In this document: in pieces, positions 34,155-42,662 of the stretch
How the letters are laid out: each line of letters starts with the position of its first letter
How positions within the stretch are numbered: position 1 is the stretch's first letter
Assembly (NCBI GenBank): GCA_963974935.1
Contig: CAXBEV010000003.1
Span: forward strand, 124,001 to 188,000
Source of the DNA: UBA4479 sp963974935
Lineage (GTDB): Bacteria > Pseudomonadota > Alphaproteobacteria > Rhodospirillales > Casp-alpha2
DNA: 64,000 bases
Direction of reading: 5' to 3'
Notes under the pieces: model-generated
Seen by the model: the letters and a program-made list of their open reading frames with translations, nothing else
Told to the model about the DNA's origin: nothing
The model's database searches: none
Made by a program: the position numbers and the translations under genes

Positions 34155-35579
34155 TTAGCCCTTCAACAGGTTTCGTGTGCCACTTGATGCGGCGACCTTG
34201 CCACGCGCGCTATAGGCTTCGTGGTTCTCTTCGATCCGGTTTAGGTTATACAGATAGTTGACCATCATCCCTGCCGACTGGCGAAAACCGTTTTCGGACG
34301 TGTCGCCGAGCCAGTTGATGCGCTCGATCCCGGCACCGTTCGAGAGGTGGAAGTGTGCCACCGGATCGCGCGCCGTACCTTCGCGGCGTTTTTCTTCCAG
34401 CAGATAGCGCGCGCACAGCCGCATGAGTGGCGCTTTCAACGCATTGCTGATCGTATCATCGTGGTGCCAATGCGGGTCTTGCAGCAATTCTTTGATCACG
34501 CCTTTCAACCCTGTCGACTTGCCGGTGACGTCTTTAATCGCCTTGCGTTCTGCAGACAGCAGGATTTTCGGGTCGCCTGCGGCAAATAGATGATCAAGCC
34601 ACCTGTTAAAGCCCGGAATCGGCGACAGCGTCGAAAACGTCTTGAGGTTATCGAATTCGTCTTTCAACTGCGAGACCACACGCTTGATCAGGAAGTTGCC
34701 GAAGCTGATGCCGGCCAAACCTTTTTGCGCGTTTGAGATCGAATAAAAGACCGCTGTATCAGCCTTGCTGGGATCTTGCACCGGGGCGTTTTCGTCCAAA
34801 AGTTCTTGCACGTTGTCGGCAATGCCGTTGACCAAGGCGACCTCGACGAAGATCAAAGGTTCGTCTGGCATGCGCGGATGAAAAAATGCAAAACAGCGTC
34901 GATCGGAATCCAGACGGTTCTTGAGGTCTTCCCAGCCGGCAATCGCATGCACGGCTTCATACGCGATCAACTTTTCCAAAATTGAGGCCGGCGTTTTCTC
35001 CCAGGAAATTTGTCTAAGTTCCAAAAAATCGACGTCGAACCACGACACCAAGATGGTGCGAAGGTCGCGTTCGAGTGATTTCAACGCTTGGTCTTCTTTG
35101 GCAAAGCGCAGGATTTCCGCGCGCATATCGACCAAGAACTTCACCCCGTCGGGCAACGCGTTGAACTGCGTCAAAAGCCGATTGCGGGGCGCTTCAAGGG
35201 CTTTGCGCAGCAAATATTCCGCATCGCGCCGGTCGTCTTCGTCGTCGGCGAGTTGTACGGCATCGATAGCGGCGTCGATCCGACCCGGGTCGGTGTCGAA
35301 TTCGCGCGCCATAACATTCAAGAACCGCCGCCGCCCTTTTTCGTCCAATGCCAAATAGACCTGGCCGAGCTTTGCCGCTTCGGCACGGGCTGAAACCTCG
35401 CCGCCTTTGTTTTCCAGGCAGGCTTTCATCTGCGCGCGCAGGTTCTGCAGATCGCCGTCCGGCAGGTCGGGTCTGGCGGTGGCAGCGCTTACGTCATAGT
35501 TGCTGCCGGCAATCGAGCGCCACCCCTCACGAAGGTTGCGCATCGTGCGATCGATAAAGTTTGTCGGTTCACCATCCAT
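34155..35579 (-). CDS. Malonyl-CoA decarboxylase
   Basis: This 474-residue enzyme converts malonyl-CoA to acetyl-CoA and CO2. It shows the helical N-terminal region (to about 190) and a GNAT-like catalytic domain. The catalytic serine region is TFSTLSPIPGF and the catalytic histidine is in VAHFHLSNGAGIERINW. It likely serves malonate use or control of the malonyl-CoA pool. It follows the NAD(P)HX-repair gene by 19 bp, so the two may be cotranscribed. No malonyl-CoA synthetase or malonate transporter is visible nearby. Confidence 0.9.
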   Translation of the reverse strand: MDGEPTNFIDRTMRNLREGWRSIAGSNYDVSAATARPDLPDGDLQNLRAQMKACLENKGGEVSARAEAAKLGQVYLALDEKGRRRFLNVMAREFDTDPGRIDAAIDAVQLADDEDDRRDAEYLLRKALEAPRNRLLTQFNALPDGVKFLVDMRAEILRFAKEDQALKSLERDLRTILVSWFDVDFLELRQISWEKTPASILEKLIAYEAVHAIAGWEDLKNRLDSDRRCFAFFHPRMPDEPLIFVEVALVNGIADNVQELLDENAPVQDPSKADTAVFYSISNAQKGLAGISFGNFLIKRVVSQLKDEFDNLKTFSTLSPIPGFNRWLDHLFAAGDPKILLSAERKAIKDVTGKSTGLKGVIKELLQDPHWHHDDTISNALKAPLMRLCARYLLEEKRREGTARDPVAHFHLSNGAGIERINWLGDTSENGFRQSAGMMVNYLYNLNRIEENHEAYSARGKVAASSGTRNLLKG

Positions 35580-35598
35580 AGCACTTAAATTGGACTGG

Positions 35599-37074
35599 TT
35601 ATGGTTTCAGATCAAGTGGACCCTTGAAGACATTTATCAGTGCCGCCGGCAGGTCTTCGGCGATCAAGCCCAGGCCGATGGATTGGGCGGCTTGCCCATG
35701 ACACCAGACTCCGGCTGCGGCGGCGTCGAACGGCGCACACCCCTGCCCTACGAAGGCGCCGATGATGCCTGCCAAAACATCGCCCGCGCCCGCCGTCGCC
35801 AACCAAGGTGGGGCCGAGGCATTGATTGCAGCGCGTCCATCCGGTGCGGCGATCACGGTGTCCGCCCCTTTGAGGACGATCACGGCGCCGCTGAGTTTTG
35901 CGGCGGCCCGCGCCCGGGTCAGCTTGTCACCTTTGCTGTCGAATAGGCGTTTGAACTCGCCTTCGTGCGGCGTCATCACGACCGGTCCCTGGATCGCATC
36001 GAACAGGGCTTGTGGGGTTTCTTCGAAGCTGGAAAGCGCATCGGCGTCCAAGACGACGCTACGTGCGCCGCCGTGCAGAGCCGCGTGGACGGCGGTTCGG
36101 GTCGCGGCGTCGGCACCGAGCCCGGGGCCGATCACGACCGCTGAGCGCCTCGGGTCTTCGAGCGCACTTCTGAGATCGTCCGTGGCTTCTACAAGGTTGC
36201 CGGGCTCGGCTGCGGCATAGATCGGCCAGGCGTCGATTGGCACGGCAAGTGTCACCAAGCCGGCACCTGCACGCCGAGCAGCCAAGGCGGCCAAGCGCGC
36301 CGCACCGGTCATCCGCGCCCCGCCGGCGACGACCACATGGCCGCGATGATATTTGTGATCGGTGGCATTTGATACGTCGAACACGGTATCTCGCCAAAGT
36401 GCCGGCGTGTTTTCAAAGGTGGTCGGGGCGATGTCGCCCAGTACAGTGTTCGGGATACCGATGTCGACGACGTGGATATCACCGCACAGCGCGCGTCCGG
36501 GATACAAAAGATGACCCGGTTTTTTGCGGAAGAACGTGACGGTCTCCGTGGCTTGTAGGGCTGTGCCCATGACCACGCCGGTGTTGCCGTTCAGCCCGCT
36601 CGGCAGATCAACGGCAATGCAGGGCAATGCCAGCACGCGGGCCGCTTCGAGGACGGTGGCAGCCGTACCGTCGATGTCGCGGGTCAGACCTGCGCCGAAC
36701 AGCGCGTCGATGACGATGCTGTGCTCTTCCAGCGCCATTGGCGCGAGCGGCTCGGTCGGTTGATGCCAGCGTTCAAAGTTGCTTTTGGCGTCGCCTTTAA
36801 GTTTGTAAGGGTCGCCGAGTACGGCAATCCGCACTCGGTGGCCGCGCTGGCGCAAGTAGCGCGCCGCCACGTAGCCGTCGCCGCCGTTGTTGCCTGGGCC
36901 GGACAGCACCACGAAAGGCCGATGGCCACCGAGCTTTCGCGCCATCCGCCCCGCCACATCCGCCACCGCCCGCCCGGCATGTTCCATGAGTGCCATGCCG
37001 GATGTTCCGTTCTGGATCGCCGCCGCATCGGCACGCGCCATTTCGTCTGTGCTTAGGAGAGCGTTTTCGGTCAT
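35599..37074 (-). CDS. nnr: Bifunctional NAD(P)HX epimerase / ADP-dependent NAD(P)HX dehydratase
   Basis: This 491-residue fusion repairs hydrated NADH and NADPH. The N-terminal YjeF domain (about 1-215, with the epimerase motif LSGPGNNGGDGYVAAR) epimerises NAD(P)HX. The C-terminal ribokinase-like domain (about 225-491) dehydrates it using ADP and has the phosphate loop ATAGAGDVLAGIIGA and TPHEGEFKRLF. Length is standard for the fused form. Upstream, toward 37105, is a large palindromic repeat. In many alphaproteobacteria glnB follows; here a malonyl-CoA decarboxylase gene does. Confidence 0.95.
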   Translation of the reverse strand: MTENALLSTDEMARADAAAIQNGTSGMALMEHAGRAVADVAGRMARKLGGHRPFVVLSGPGNNGGDGYVAARYLRQRGHRVRIAVLGDPYKLKGDAKSNFERWHQPTEPLAPMALEEHSIVIDALFGAGLTRDIDGTAATVLEAARVLALPCIAVDLPSGLNGNTGVVMGTALQATETVTFFRKKPGHLLYPGRALCGDIHVVDIGIPNTVLGDIAPTTFENTPALWRDTVFDVSNATDHKYHRGHVVVAGGARMTGAARLAALAARRAGAGLVTLAVPIDAWPIYAAAEPGNLVEATDDLRSALEDPRRSAVVIGPGLGADAATRTAVHAALHGGARSVVLDADALSSFEETPQALFDAIQGPVVMTPHEGEFKRLFDSKGDKLTRARAAAKLSGAVIVLKGADTVIAAPDGRAAINASAPPWLATAGAGDVLAGIIGAFVGQGCAPFDAAAAGVWCHGQAAQSIGLGLIAEDLPAALINVFKGPLDLKP

Positions 37075-37104
37075 GGGGGTAAGTATACAGCCTCGGCGCG
37101 GGAA

Positions 37105-37202
37105 GCGTCATCCTGAACTTGATTCAGGATCCACGGTTATGTCGACTCGGAAGCTGGAGCGTTTGCACAGCGGTGGATCCTGAATCAAGTTCAGGATGAC
37201 GC
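37105..37202. repeat. Large perfect inverted repeat (30-bp arms)
   Basis: Arms at 37105-37134 (GCGTCATCCTGAACTTGATT, then CAGGATCCAC) and 37173-37202 are perfectly complementary and enclose 38 bp. Each arm holds its own smaller palindrome TCCTGAA...TTCAGGA. Such TCATCCTGAACTTGATTCAGGATCC units are dispersed intergenic repeats in many alphaproteobacteria. It lies between the divergent nnr and DUF302 genes and would form a cruciform or a very stable RNA hairpin. Confidence 0.85.
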
Positions 37203-37244
37203 TTTTAGTGATGAGAGATGTTCTAAGCGAGGCTTTAACCACCT

Positions 37245-37279
37245 GCGACTCCCCGGAACCGCGTAGCGGTATCCAGAGC
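37245..37279. repeat. REP-like palindromic unit, third copy
   Basis: GCGACTCCCCGGAA, then CGCGTAGCGGTATCCAGAG, matches the units at 25972 and 32234 except for a degenerate right end (TCCAGAG for TCCGGGG). It lies 43 bp after the large inverted repeat and about 110 bp before the DUF302 gene. Confidence 0.7.
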
Positions 37280-37387
37280 CTTGAAGTCTCATCGATATTC
37301 CGTCTCGGAACTTTCATTGAGGCTAAAGGGTTCGGGGGTTACAGTGGTGACTCAGATCAATCGTTTTGGCATTTTGGAGAGCAAAGC

Positions 37388-37882
37388 ATGCTTCGATTAT
37401 TTACACGTACCTGTGCCGTGCTTGGTATCGCGATCAGCTTAATAGTTGCAGCGCCCAGTGCGCATGCGGAGGTGGCTGGTATGATCGTCAAAACATCCGA
37501 TTTTGATGTGACCAAGACTGTGGACCGACTCGGCATTGCGCTTGAGCGTGCGGGCATTACGGTATTCAGCCGCATTAAACACCATCGTGGCGCAGAAAAA
37601 GTAGGCCTCACGCTACGCCCGACCGAAGTGATTATTTTCGGCAACCCGAAACTCGGTACACCGCTGATGCAGTCGAACGCTGCGATCGGTCTTGATCTGC
37701 CGTTGAAGGCGGTTGCTTGGCAGGCCGAAGACGGGAAGACGTACTTAGCCTATAACGATCCGGCGTGGATGGCGACGCGATATGGCATCACCGATAAAGA
37801 CCCGGTGTTTCAAAAAATAACCGGCGCGCTGAACAAATTTACCGACATGGCGACCAAGCGCGGTATGTTGCCCGCCCAATGA
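37388..37882 (+). CDS. DUF302 domain protein, exported
   Basis: This 164-residue protein has a clear Sec signal peptide (charged MLRLFTR, hydrophobic core, AHA cleavage site near residue 27) and a DUF302 domain over the mature part. Recognisable stretches are TVDRLGIALERAGITVFSRIKHHRGAE and VIIFGNPKLGTPLMQ. DUF302 proteins are small, often periplasmic, and of unknown function. The frame is open from 37196 across a repeat, but the ATG at 37388 is set by the signal peptide. It precedes the parA-like gene by 36 bp on the same strand. Confidence 0.88.
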   Translation: MLRLFTRTCAVLGIAISLIVAAPSAHAEVAGMIVKTSDFDVTKTVDRLGIALERAGITVFSRIKHHRGAEKVGLTLRPTEVIIFGNPKLGTPLMQSNAAIGLDLPLKAVAWQAEDGKTYLAYNDPAWMATRYGITDKDPVFQKITGALNKFTDMATKRGMLPAQ

Positions 37883-37918
37883 TCTTTTTGTGATCTTCTA
37901 ACGCAATAGGATAGGCAT

Positions 37919-38551
37919 ATGCCCGCACGAATCATCGCCGTCGCGCAACAAAAAGGCGGCGCCGGCAAGACAACGTTGACGGCTCAATTGGCCGCATTTT
38001 GGTCCGCCAATAATCGCGTTGCGATTATGGACATTGACCCGCAAGGCAGCCTGACTGCTTGGCATGGGATTCGTGCCGAGAGCCCACGCAAGCTGGGCGC
38101 GATCCATTTATCCAGCGTGTCCGGCTGGCGCGTCGGCACCGAATTGGATCGTTTAAAAAATGACTTTGATCTGGTGCTGATTGATTGCCCGCCGCACGCC
38201 GAAACCGAAACTAAGAACGCTATGCGCGCCGCCGCTCTGGTGGTGATCCCGGTGCAGCCGTCGCCGATGGACGTATGGGCGACGGCGCCGACGGCTGAAT
38301 TCGCCAGTCAGCAGAATACGCCGGTGCGTCTTGTGTTGAACCGCGTGCCGCCGCGTTCGCGTTTGGTTGAGACCGTGCAGGGCATGTTGAAAGATCAAAA
38401 ACTTAAGGTCGCAACACATGCGCTCGGCAACCGGGTCGCTTTTGCGGCATCGTTGATTGAAGGTATGGGCGTCAGCGAGAGCGAGCCGTCCAGCCAAGCC
38501 GCCAACGAAATTCGCGCGCTCGCCCAAGAACTGAAAAAGGCTGCATCCTGA
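37919..38551 (+). CDS. ParA-family ATPase (orphan, MinD/Soj type)
   Basis: This 210-residue P-loop ATPase has the deviant Walker A motif K12-GGAGKTT19, a second motif IMDIDPQGS and the LVLIDCPPH Walker B strand. ParA-like ATPases position plasmids, chromosomes or protein clusters. No ParB or parS-like site is visible, and the next gene, overlapping by one base, is a CopD-like membrane protein. It is therefore more likely an orphan positioning ATPase than a chromosome partition protein. Its cargo is unknown. Confidence 0.88.
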   Translation: MPARIIAVAQQKGGAGKTTLTAQLAAFWSANNRVAIMDIDPQGSLTAWHGIRAESPRKLGAIHLSSVSGWRVGTELDRLKNDFDLVLIDCPPHAETETKNAMRAAALVVIPVQPSPMDVWATAPTAEFASQQNTPVRLVLNRVPPRSRLVETVQGMLKDQKLKVATHALGNRVAFAASLIEGMGVSESEPSSQAANEIRALAQELKKAAS

Positions 38552-39033
38552 TGTTGATTTCTCCTCTTATGCTCGGTCTTCACGCCCTGGCCGCAACGGT
38601 CTGGGTCGGCGGTATGTTCTTCGCTTACGTTATTCTGCGCCCAAGCGTGCCCGGCATCGACCCGCCGCCCGAACGTTTGAAACTTTGGGACCGGGTGTTC
38701 GGTAAATTCTTTAATTGGGTTTGGCTGGCGGTGATCATCTTGCCGCTCACGGGCTATTTGCAAGTGTTCGGCGACTTCGGTGGTTTCGCAGGTGCGGGCT
38801 TGCACATTCACTGGATGCACGGCACCGGCTGGTTGATGATCTTGCTGTTCGTGTATTTGTATATGAAACCGTACAAGCTGTTTAAAGCCGCCGTCGCCGA
38901 ACAAAACTGGGACGTCGCTAAAACCAATCTGGAACGCATCCGCAAAATCGTCGCGATCAACTTAGTGCTCGGTCTGATCACTGTGCTGCTCGGCTCCGCC
39001 GGGCGCTTATGGGTGTTAAACATCGATATGTGA
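38551..39033 (+). CDS. CopD/HemJ-like four-helix membrane protein
   Basis: This 160-residue integral membrane protein has four helices. It carries LHALAATVWVGGMFFAYVILRP at the start, with a helix-1 histidine typical of CopD, and further histidines at HIHWMHG. Proteins of this group include copper-related CopD and heme-binding HemJ-like members; the histidines could bind heme or copper. Its ATG shares one base with the ParA-like stop (TGATG), so the two are cotranslated. Function is not assigned. A large palindromic repeat follows as terminator. Confidence 0.75.
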   Translation: MLISPLMLGLHALAATVWVGGMFFAYVILRPSVPGIDPPPERLKLWDRVFGKFFNWVWLAVIILPLTGYLQVFGDFGGFAGAGLHIHWMHGTGWLMILLFVYLYMKPYKLFKAAVAEQNWDVAKTNLERIRKIVAINLVLGLITVLLGSAGRLWVLNIDM

Positions 39034-39038
39034 TTTGC

Positions 39039-39134
39039 GGGGAGGTCCCGGATAAGTTCTGCGCACTTTCCGGGATGACGATTAAAAAATAAACTCGTCA
39101 TCCCGGGCGAACAACGCGAGACCCGGGACCTCCC
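39039..39134. repeat. Compound inverted repeat between convergent genes, likely bidirectional terminator
   Basis: Two nested inverted repeats: the outer pair GGGAGGTCCCGG (39040-39051) / CCGGGACCTCCC (39123-39134) and the inner pair CCGGGATGACG (39070-39080) / CGTCATCCCGG (39096-39106) around an A/T-rich loop. It fills the entire gap between the convergent CopD-like and hydrolase-OsmC genes. Its right half matches the repeat at 8720. Confidence 0.8.
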
Positions 39135-39135
39135 T

Positions 39136-40368
39136 CTACACCAATTTCGAGGCAATATTTACTTCATGCTTCAGGGTTTGGTGAACCGGGCAGCGGTCAG
39201 CAATTTCAAAGAGGCGTTGGCGTTGTTCATCGCTGAGGTCGCCGGTGATGTGCACCTCGGTACTAATGCGGTCCACATGCCCGGTTTTCGTTTCGCATTC
39301 GCTGCAGTCTTCGGCGTGAATTCTTTCGTGGCGCAGGGTGACGCGCGCTTGGTCGAGCGGCCAATTTTTGCGCTCAGCATACATCCGTAACGTCATGGAT
39401 TTGCAGGCCCCCAATGCGGCCAGTAAAAGATCGTAGGGGGACGGGCCGGTGTCGTTGCCGCCGACACTGACCGGCTCGTCGGCGTGCAGCAAATGCCGAC
39501 CGCCGACCGAGATCACGTTGCCGAACCTGCCTTTGCCGGTTTCCTGCACGACGACGCCGTCTTCAATGGATGGCACGTCGTCGCCGGTGTTGGTTTCCGT
39601 GCCGGTGCCGATGTAGCGATCTGCCCATGCTGCAATCACGTTGGCGCAATAAACCGCGTCGGCGCGCTTTGACAACAGGTGGTCGGCGTCATCCAACGAC
39701 ACGAAACTTTTCGGGTGCTTCGCGGCCAGATAAATTTCTTGCGCGTTTTCGATGCCGACGACGTTGTCGACAGGCGAGTGAAACACCAGCAATGCTTTGC
39801 CTAAATGTCCAAGTTCGTCGGTCAGGCGTTGACCGCGAATGTCATCCAAAAATTGCTTTTTAATTTTGAACGGGCGCCCGACGAGCGTGACGTCGGCCTC
39901 CCCGTCGGCTTCGATGCGGGTGATGTCGTCTTTAAAATTGTTCGTCACATGGCCTGGATCGGATGGCGCGCCGATGGTGCAGACGGCGTCGACTTCGTCG
40001 ATCTTCCCAGCCGCGACCAACACGGCCGCACCGCCCAGTGAGTGGCCGATAAGGATTTTTGGTGCATCCAGATTGTCGCGCATGTAATCGGCGGCGGCGA
40101 CCAGATCGCCGACGTTGGATGAAAAGTTGGTGTTGGCGAATTCACCTTCGCTGGCGCCGAGCCCGGTGAAGTCGAAGCGCAACACGGCGATACCTTGGGC
40201 GACCAGGCCTTCCGCGATGCGACTGGCGGCGAAGATATCTTTGGTGCAAGTGAAGCAATGTGCAAACAAGGCGTAGGCTTTGATCTCGCCGGACGGTTTA
40301 TCGAGTCGCGCTGCCAAAGGATCGCCGAGCGCGCCCGGGAAGGTGATCTTTTCGCTGGAACCGGTCAT
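39136..40368 (-). CDS. Bifunctional alpha/beta hydrolase - OsmC family fusion protein
   Basis: This protein of about 410 residues joins two enzymes. The N-terminal half is an alpha/beta hydrolase with nucleophile elbow GHSLGGAA and a C-terminal histidine in DDADHLLSK. The C-terminal 140 or so residues are an OsmC/Ohr-type domain with one cysteine in GACKSMTLRMYA and others in DCSECETKTGH. OsmC domains reduce organic hydroperoxides, so the fusion may cleave and reduce a peroxidised ester or thioester, but that is inference. Such fusions are known in proteobacteria. Start 40368 or the adjacent ATG 40371 follows a GGAG site. Confidence 0.88.
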   Translation of the reverse strand: MTGSSEKITFPGALGDPLAARLDKPSGEIKAYALFAHCFTCTKDIFAASRIAEGLVAQGIAVLRFDFTGLGASEGEFANTNFSSNVGDLVAAADYMRDNLDAPKILIGHSLGGAAVLVAAGKIDEVDAVCTIGAPSDPGHVTNNFKDDITRIEADGEADVTLVGRPFKIKKQFLDDIRGQRLTDELGHLGKALLVFHSPVDNVVGIENAQEIYLAAKHPKSFVSLDDADHLLSKRADAVYCANVIAAWADRYIGTGTETNTGDDVPSIEDGVVVQETGKGRFGNVISVGGRHLLHADEPVSVGGNDTGPSPYDLLLAALGACKSMTLRMYAERKNWPLDQARVTLRHERIHAEDCSECETKTGHVDRISTEVHITGDLSDEQRQRLFEIADRCPVHQTLKHEVNIASKLV

Positions 40369-40466
40369 CATTGTCTCCGTCAATGCGTCATGAAGTTGCG
40401 CGAACATAACCGCGTCCGCGCAATGAGGCTAATGAATGCTTCGTGATCGCGATGTGATATCTTAAA

Positions 40467-40988
40467 TCAAAGGTACGACGGATGAGTGCCGAAGTGATCG
40501 TAGTGCATCGCGGAGATGGTGCTCGGATCGGTGGTTGAGAAGATGCGCGCAATGTTGCCCGCTGCATCGGCAATCGGTAGCCGTAACGATACGATTGACA
40601 TCGGTCGCCCCAAAGACACCGTCACGGGCGTTGTACACAGCAAGGGTGTTCCGCGGGCACAGACGTCTTCGTATTCCGCAAAATTGCCTTCACGCATCGA
40701 CTTGTCTTCGATTTCGGAGAGCAGACGACCGGTCATTTCGGCGCCGATCAACGTGACCCGCTCCGTGCCCCAAAATCGAAACAAATAATCACGTGCGCCG
40801 TCGTTGTCGACGATCTCGACCATCACCGACCAAGGCAGCAGCGAGGTCGGCACTTGGTCTATGTAAAATTGCTTAATGTGCGGCATCGCTGCGCCATCAC
40901 GCCATGTATCCCAAAGCGAGTGTAATTCGCGAAAGGATGCAGGTAGAGGCGTTTTTATATCAACGAGATCGCAATGATTTGTGTCCAT
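40467..40988 (-). CDS. PAS-like domain protein (PAS_5 type)
   Basis: This 173-residue soluble protein consists almost entirely of one PAS-like domain, of the kind found as single-domain proteins in alphaproteobacteria. Visible pieces are LWDTWRDG, YLFRFWGTERVTLIGAEMTGR and the strand pair RPMSIVSLRLPIADAAGNIARIF. No output domain or DNA-binding region is present, so it may act through a partner. Cofactor and signal are unknown. It stands alone, with the enoyl-CoA hydratase gene upstream on the same strand. Confidence 0.78.
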   Translation of the reverse strand: MDTNHCDLVDIKTPLPASFRELHSLWDTWRDGAAMPHIKQFYIDQVPTSLLPWSVMVEIVDNDGARDYLFRFWGTERVTLIGAEMTGRLLSEIEDKSMREGNFAEYEDVCARGTPLLCTTPVTVSLGRPMSIVSLRLPIADAAGNIARIFSTTDPSTISAMHYDHFGTHPSYL

Positions 40989-41012
40989 AACTTCAACGTA
41001 ACATCATAAACA

Positions 41013-41834
41013 TTAACTCAGTATGACAGATGTATTTTTCGTGTACCACTTCGCTGCACGCTTTTCGGCGAAACTTAAAAGTCCCTCCTCTGCCTCGACC
41101 GTTTGGCGTTGTGCTGAATGATCTGCGGCAAGCCGATGTGCGGTGGCATCGTCGATATACAGACCTTGGCTTTCGAACAAAATACGCTTTGTGGCCGCAA
41201 CCGCGCTTGGGCCGTTTTGCAGGATCGCGTCGATGACGCGTGCGCCTTCGCTTTCGAGTTGCTCATGCGCGCAGGTGATGTGCACCAAGCCCAGTTCGCA
41301 GGCGACTTTTGCATCAAAGCGTTCGGCCGTGATCGCATAGCGGCGTACATGTCGGGCCCCCATGGCTGTGGCCAATTGCGGAATGATCGGGCCTGCGTGC
41401 AGGCCCCAACGGACTTCGGCAATGGAGAAGATCGCATTGTCTGCGGCGATCACCACGTCGCAGGCCGCAATGATGCCGGTGCCGCCGCCAAAACATGCAC
41501 CGTGTACCAACGCGACGGTCGGCTTTGGGCATGCGTCCAGCGCGCGCACGGCGTCCGTGGTGCGTTCAGAAACGGCGAGGTTTTCTTCGGGCGTGCCGGT
41601 ACGCACCCGATTGAGCCAGGCTAAGTCTGCGCCCGCTTGGAAATGTTTGCCCGCACCACGGATCACGATCACCCGAACCGCATCGTTTGCCGCCAGTGCG
41701 CCGACACCGTCCAATAGGCGCTGCACCATGTCGCCGTCATAGGCGTTGTTGAGGTGCGGTCGGTTCAGTGTCACCCAGGCAACGCCGGCATCGTCGATTT
41801 CTGCAAGTACGCTCGGTTGTTCGGTCTCGGTCAT
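41013..41834 (-). CDS. Enoyl-CoA hydratase/isomerase family protein
   Basis: This 273-residue crotonase-fold enzyme has the first oxyanion-hole segment GAGKHFQAGADLAW (about residues 64-77) and the second in HGACFGGGTGIIAACD. A glutamate in FSIAEVRWGLHAG sits where the hydratases have a catalytic acid. This fits 2-enoyl-CoA or methylglutaconyl-CoA hydratases; the substrate is not determined. The ATG at 41834 follows GGAGG with correct spacing and is preferred over upstream ATG 41849. It is divergent from the Nudix gene. Confidence 0.88.
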   Translation of the reverse strand: MTETEQPSVLAEIDDAGVAWVTLNRPHLNNAYDGDMVQRLLDGVGALAANDAVRVIVIRGAGKHFQAGADLAWLNRVRTGTPEENLAVSERTTDAVRALDACPKPTVALVHGACFGGGTGIIAACDVVIAADNAIFSIAEVRWGLHAGPIIPQLATAMGARHVRRYAITAERFDAKVACELGLVHITCAHEQLESEGARVIDAILQNGPSAVAATKRILFESQGLYIDDATAHRLAADHSAQRQTVEAEEGLLSFAEKRAAKWYTKNTSVILS

Positions 41835-41914
41835 CGTATCCTCCGTCATATGGTATCTCTTATTGTGCGTCCGGCTCCCTGGACAAAGCCTGCGCTGTCG
41901 CGAATAAAAGACGC

Positions 41915-42556
41915 ATGGAAAAATCAAAATTCACAAAACATGATGTCGAGGTGTTGGACAAGACCAACAGCCACGACGGGTACTTCGATCTCAACATCTT
42001 CACCTTGCGCCACCGCTTGTTCAAGGGCGGCTGGAGTGCGCCGCTGACGCGCGAGATCTTCGAGCGCGGACACGCTGTTGCCGTGTTGCCTTATGATCCG
42101 GCCCGCGACGAAGTGCTGCTGATCGAACAGTTCCGCCCCGGCGCGCACATTGCGATGGTTGATGATCCTTGGTTTGAAGGTGACGCTTCGCCTTGGTTAT
42201 TGGAAGCCGTGGCCGGCATTATCGAAGACGGCGAGCGCCCTGAAGACGTCGCATATCGCGAGGCACTCGAGGAAACCGGTACGCAGATCACGGATTTGAT
42301 CTCGATTTCGCACTATCTGGCGACGCCGGGCGGATCGACGGAATCGGTGTTTTGCTTCATCGGGCGGGTGGATACCGGCGACGTCAAAGGCCTGCACGGC
42401 GTGGATCATGAAGGTGAGGACATCCGCCCGTTCACAGTGTCTTTGGATGACGCTTATGGCGGAATCGAAAGTGGGCGCGTCAACAATGCAATGACAATCA
42501 TTGCGCTGCAATATTTGATGTTGAACCGTGCGGCGGTCCGTGAACGCTGGTCATAA
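41915..42556 (+). CDS. nudF: Nudix hydrolase, ADP-ribose pyrophosphatase type
   Basis: This 213-residue protein has a full Nudix box (G-x5-E-x7-REALEETGT, within EAVAGIIEDGERPEDVAY and what follows) and the surrounding elements of NudF-type ADP-ribose pyrophosphatases: AVLPYDPARDEVLLIEQFRPG upstream and YLATPGGSTESVFCFIGRVD downstream. It should hydrolyse ADP-ribose to AMP and ribose 5-phosphate. The ATG at 41915 gives the normal N-terminus though its ribosome-binding site is weak. It shares an 80-bp divergent promoter region with the enoyl-CoA hydratase gene. Confidence 0.9.
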   Translation: MEKSKFTKHDVEVLDKTNSHDGYFDLNIFTLRHRLFKGGWSAPLTREIFERGHAVAVLPYDPARDEVLLIEQFRPGAHIAMVDDPWFEGDASPWLLEAVAGIIEDGERPEDVAYREALEETGTQITDLISISHYLATPGGSTESVFCFIGRVDTGDVKGLHGVDHEGEDIRPFTVSLDDAYGGIESGRVNNAMTIIALQYLMLNRAAVRERWS

Positions 42557-42590
42557 GTGGATTTCTTGACGACGGCCTTTGCCGGATTGC

Positions 42591-42619
42591 TTGATTGCCG
42601 TAAAACACACAGATATTCT
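42591..42619 (+). promoter_or_regulatory. Candidate sigma-70 promoter of cysK
   Basis: TTGATT (42591-42596) and TATTCT (42614-42619) are spaced by 17 nt, and transcription would start about 35 nt before the cysK ATG. It is the best match in the 106-bp gap after the Nudix gene. Confidence 0.5.
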
Positions 42620-42662
42620 GCAGTGAAATAAATAAACACACTTGGGATTGGGAAAACTATTC

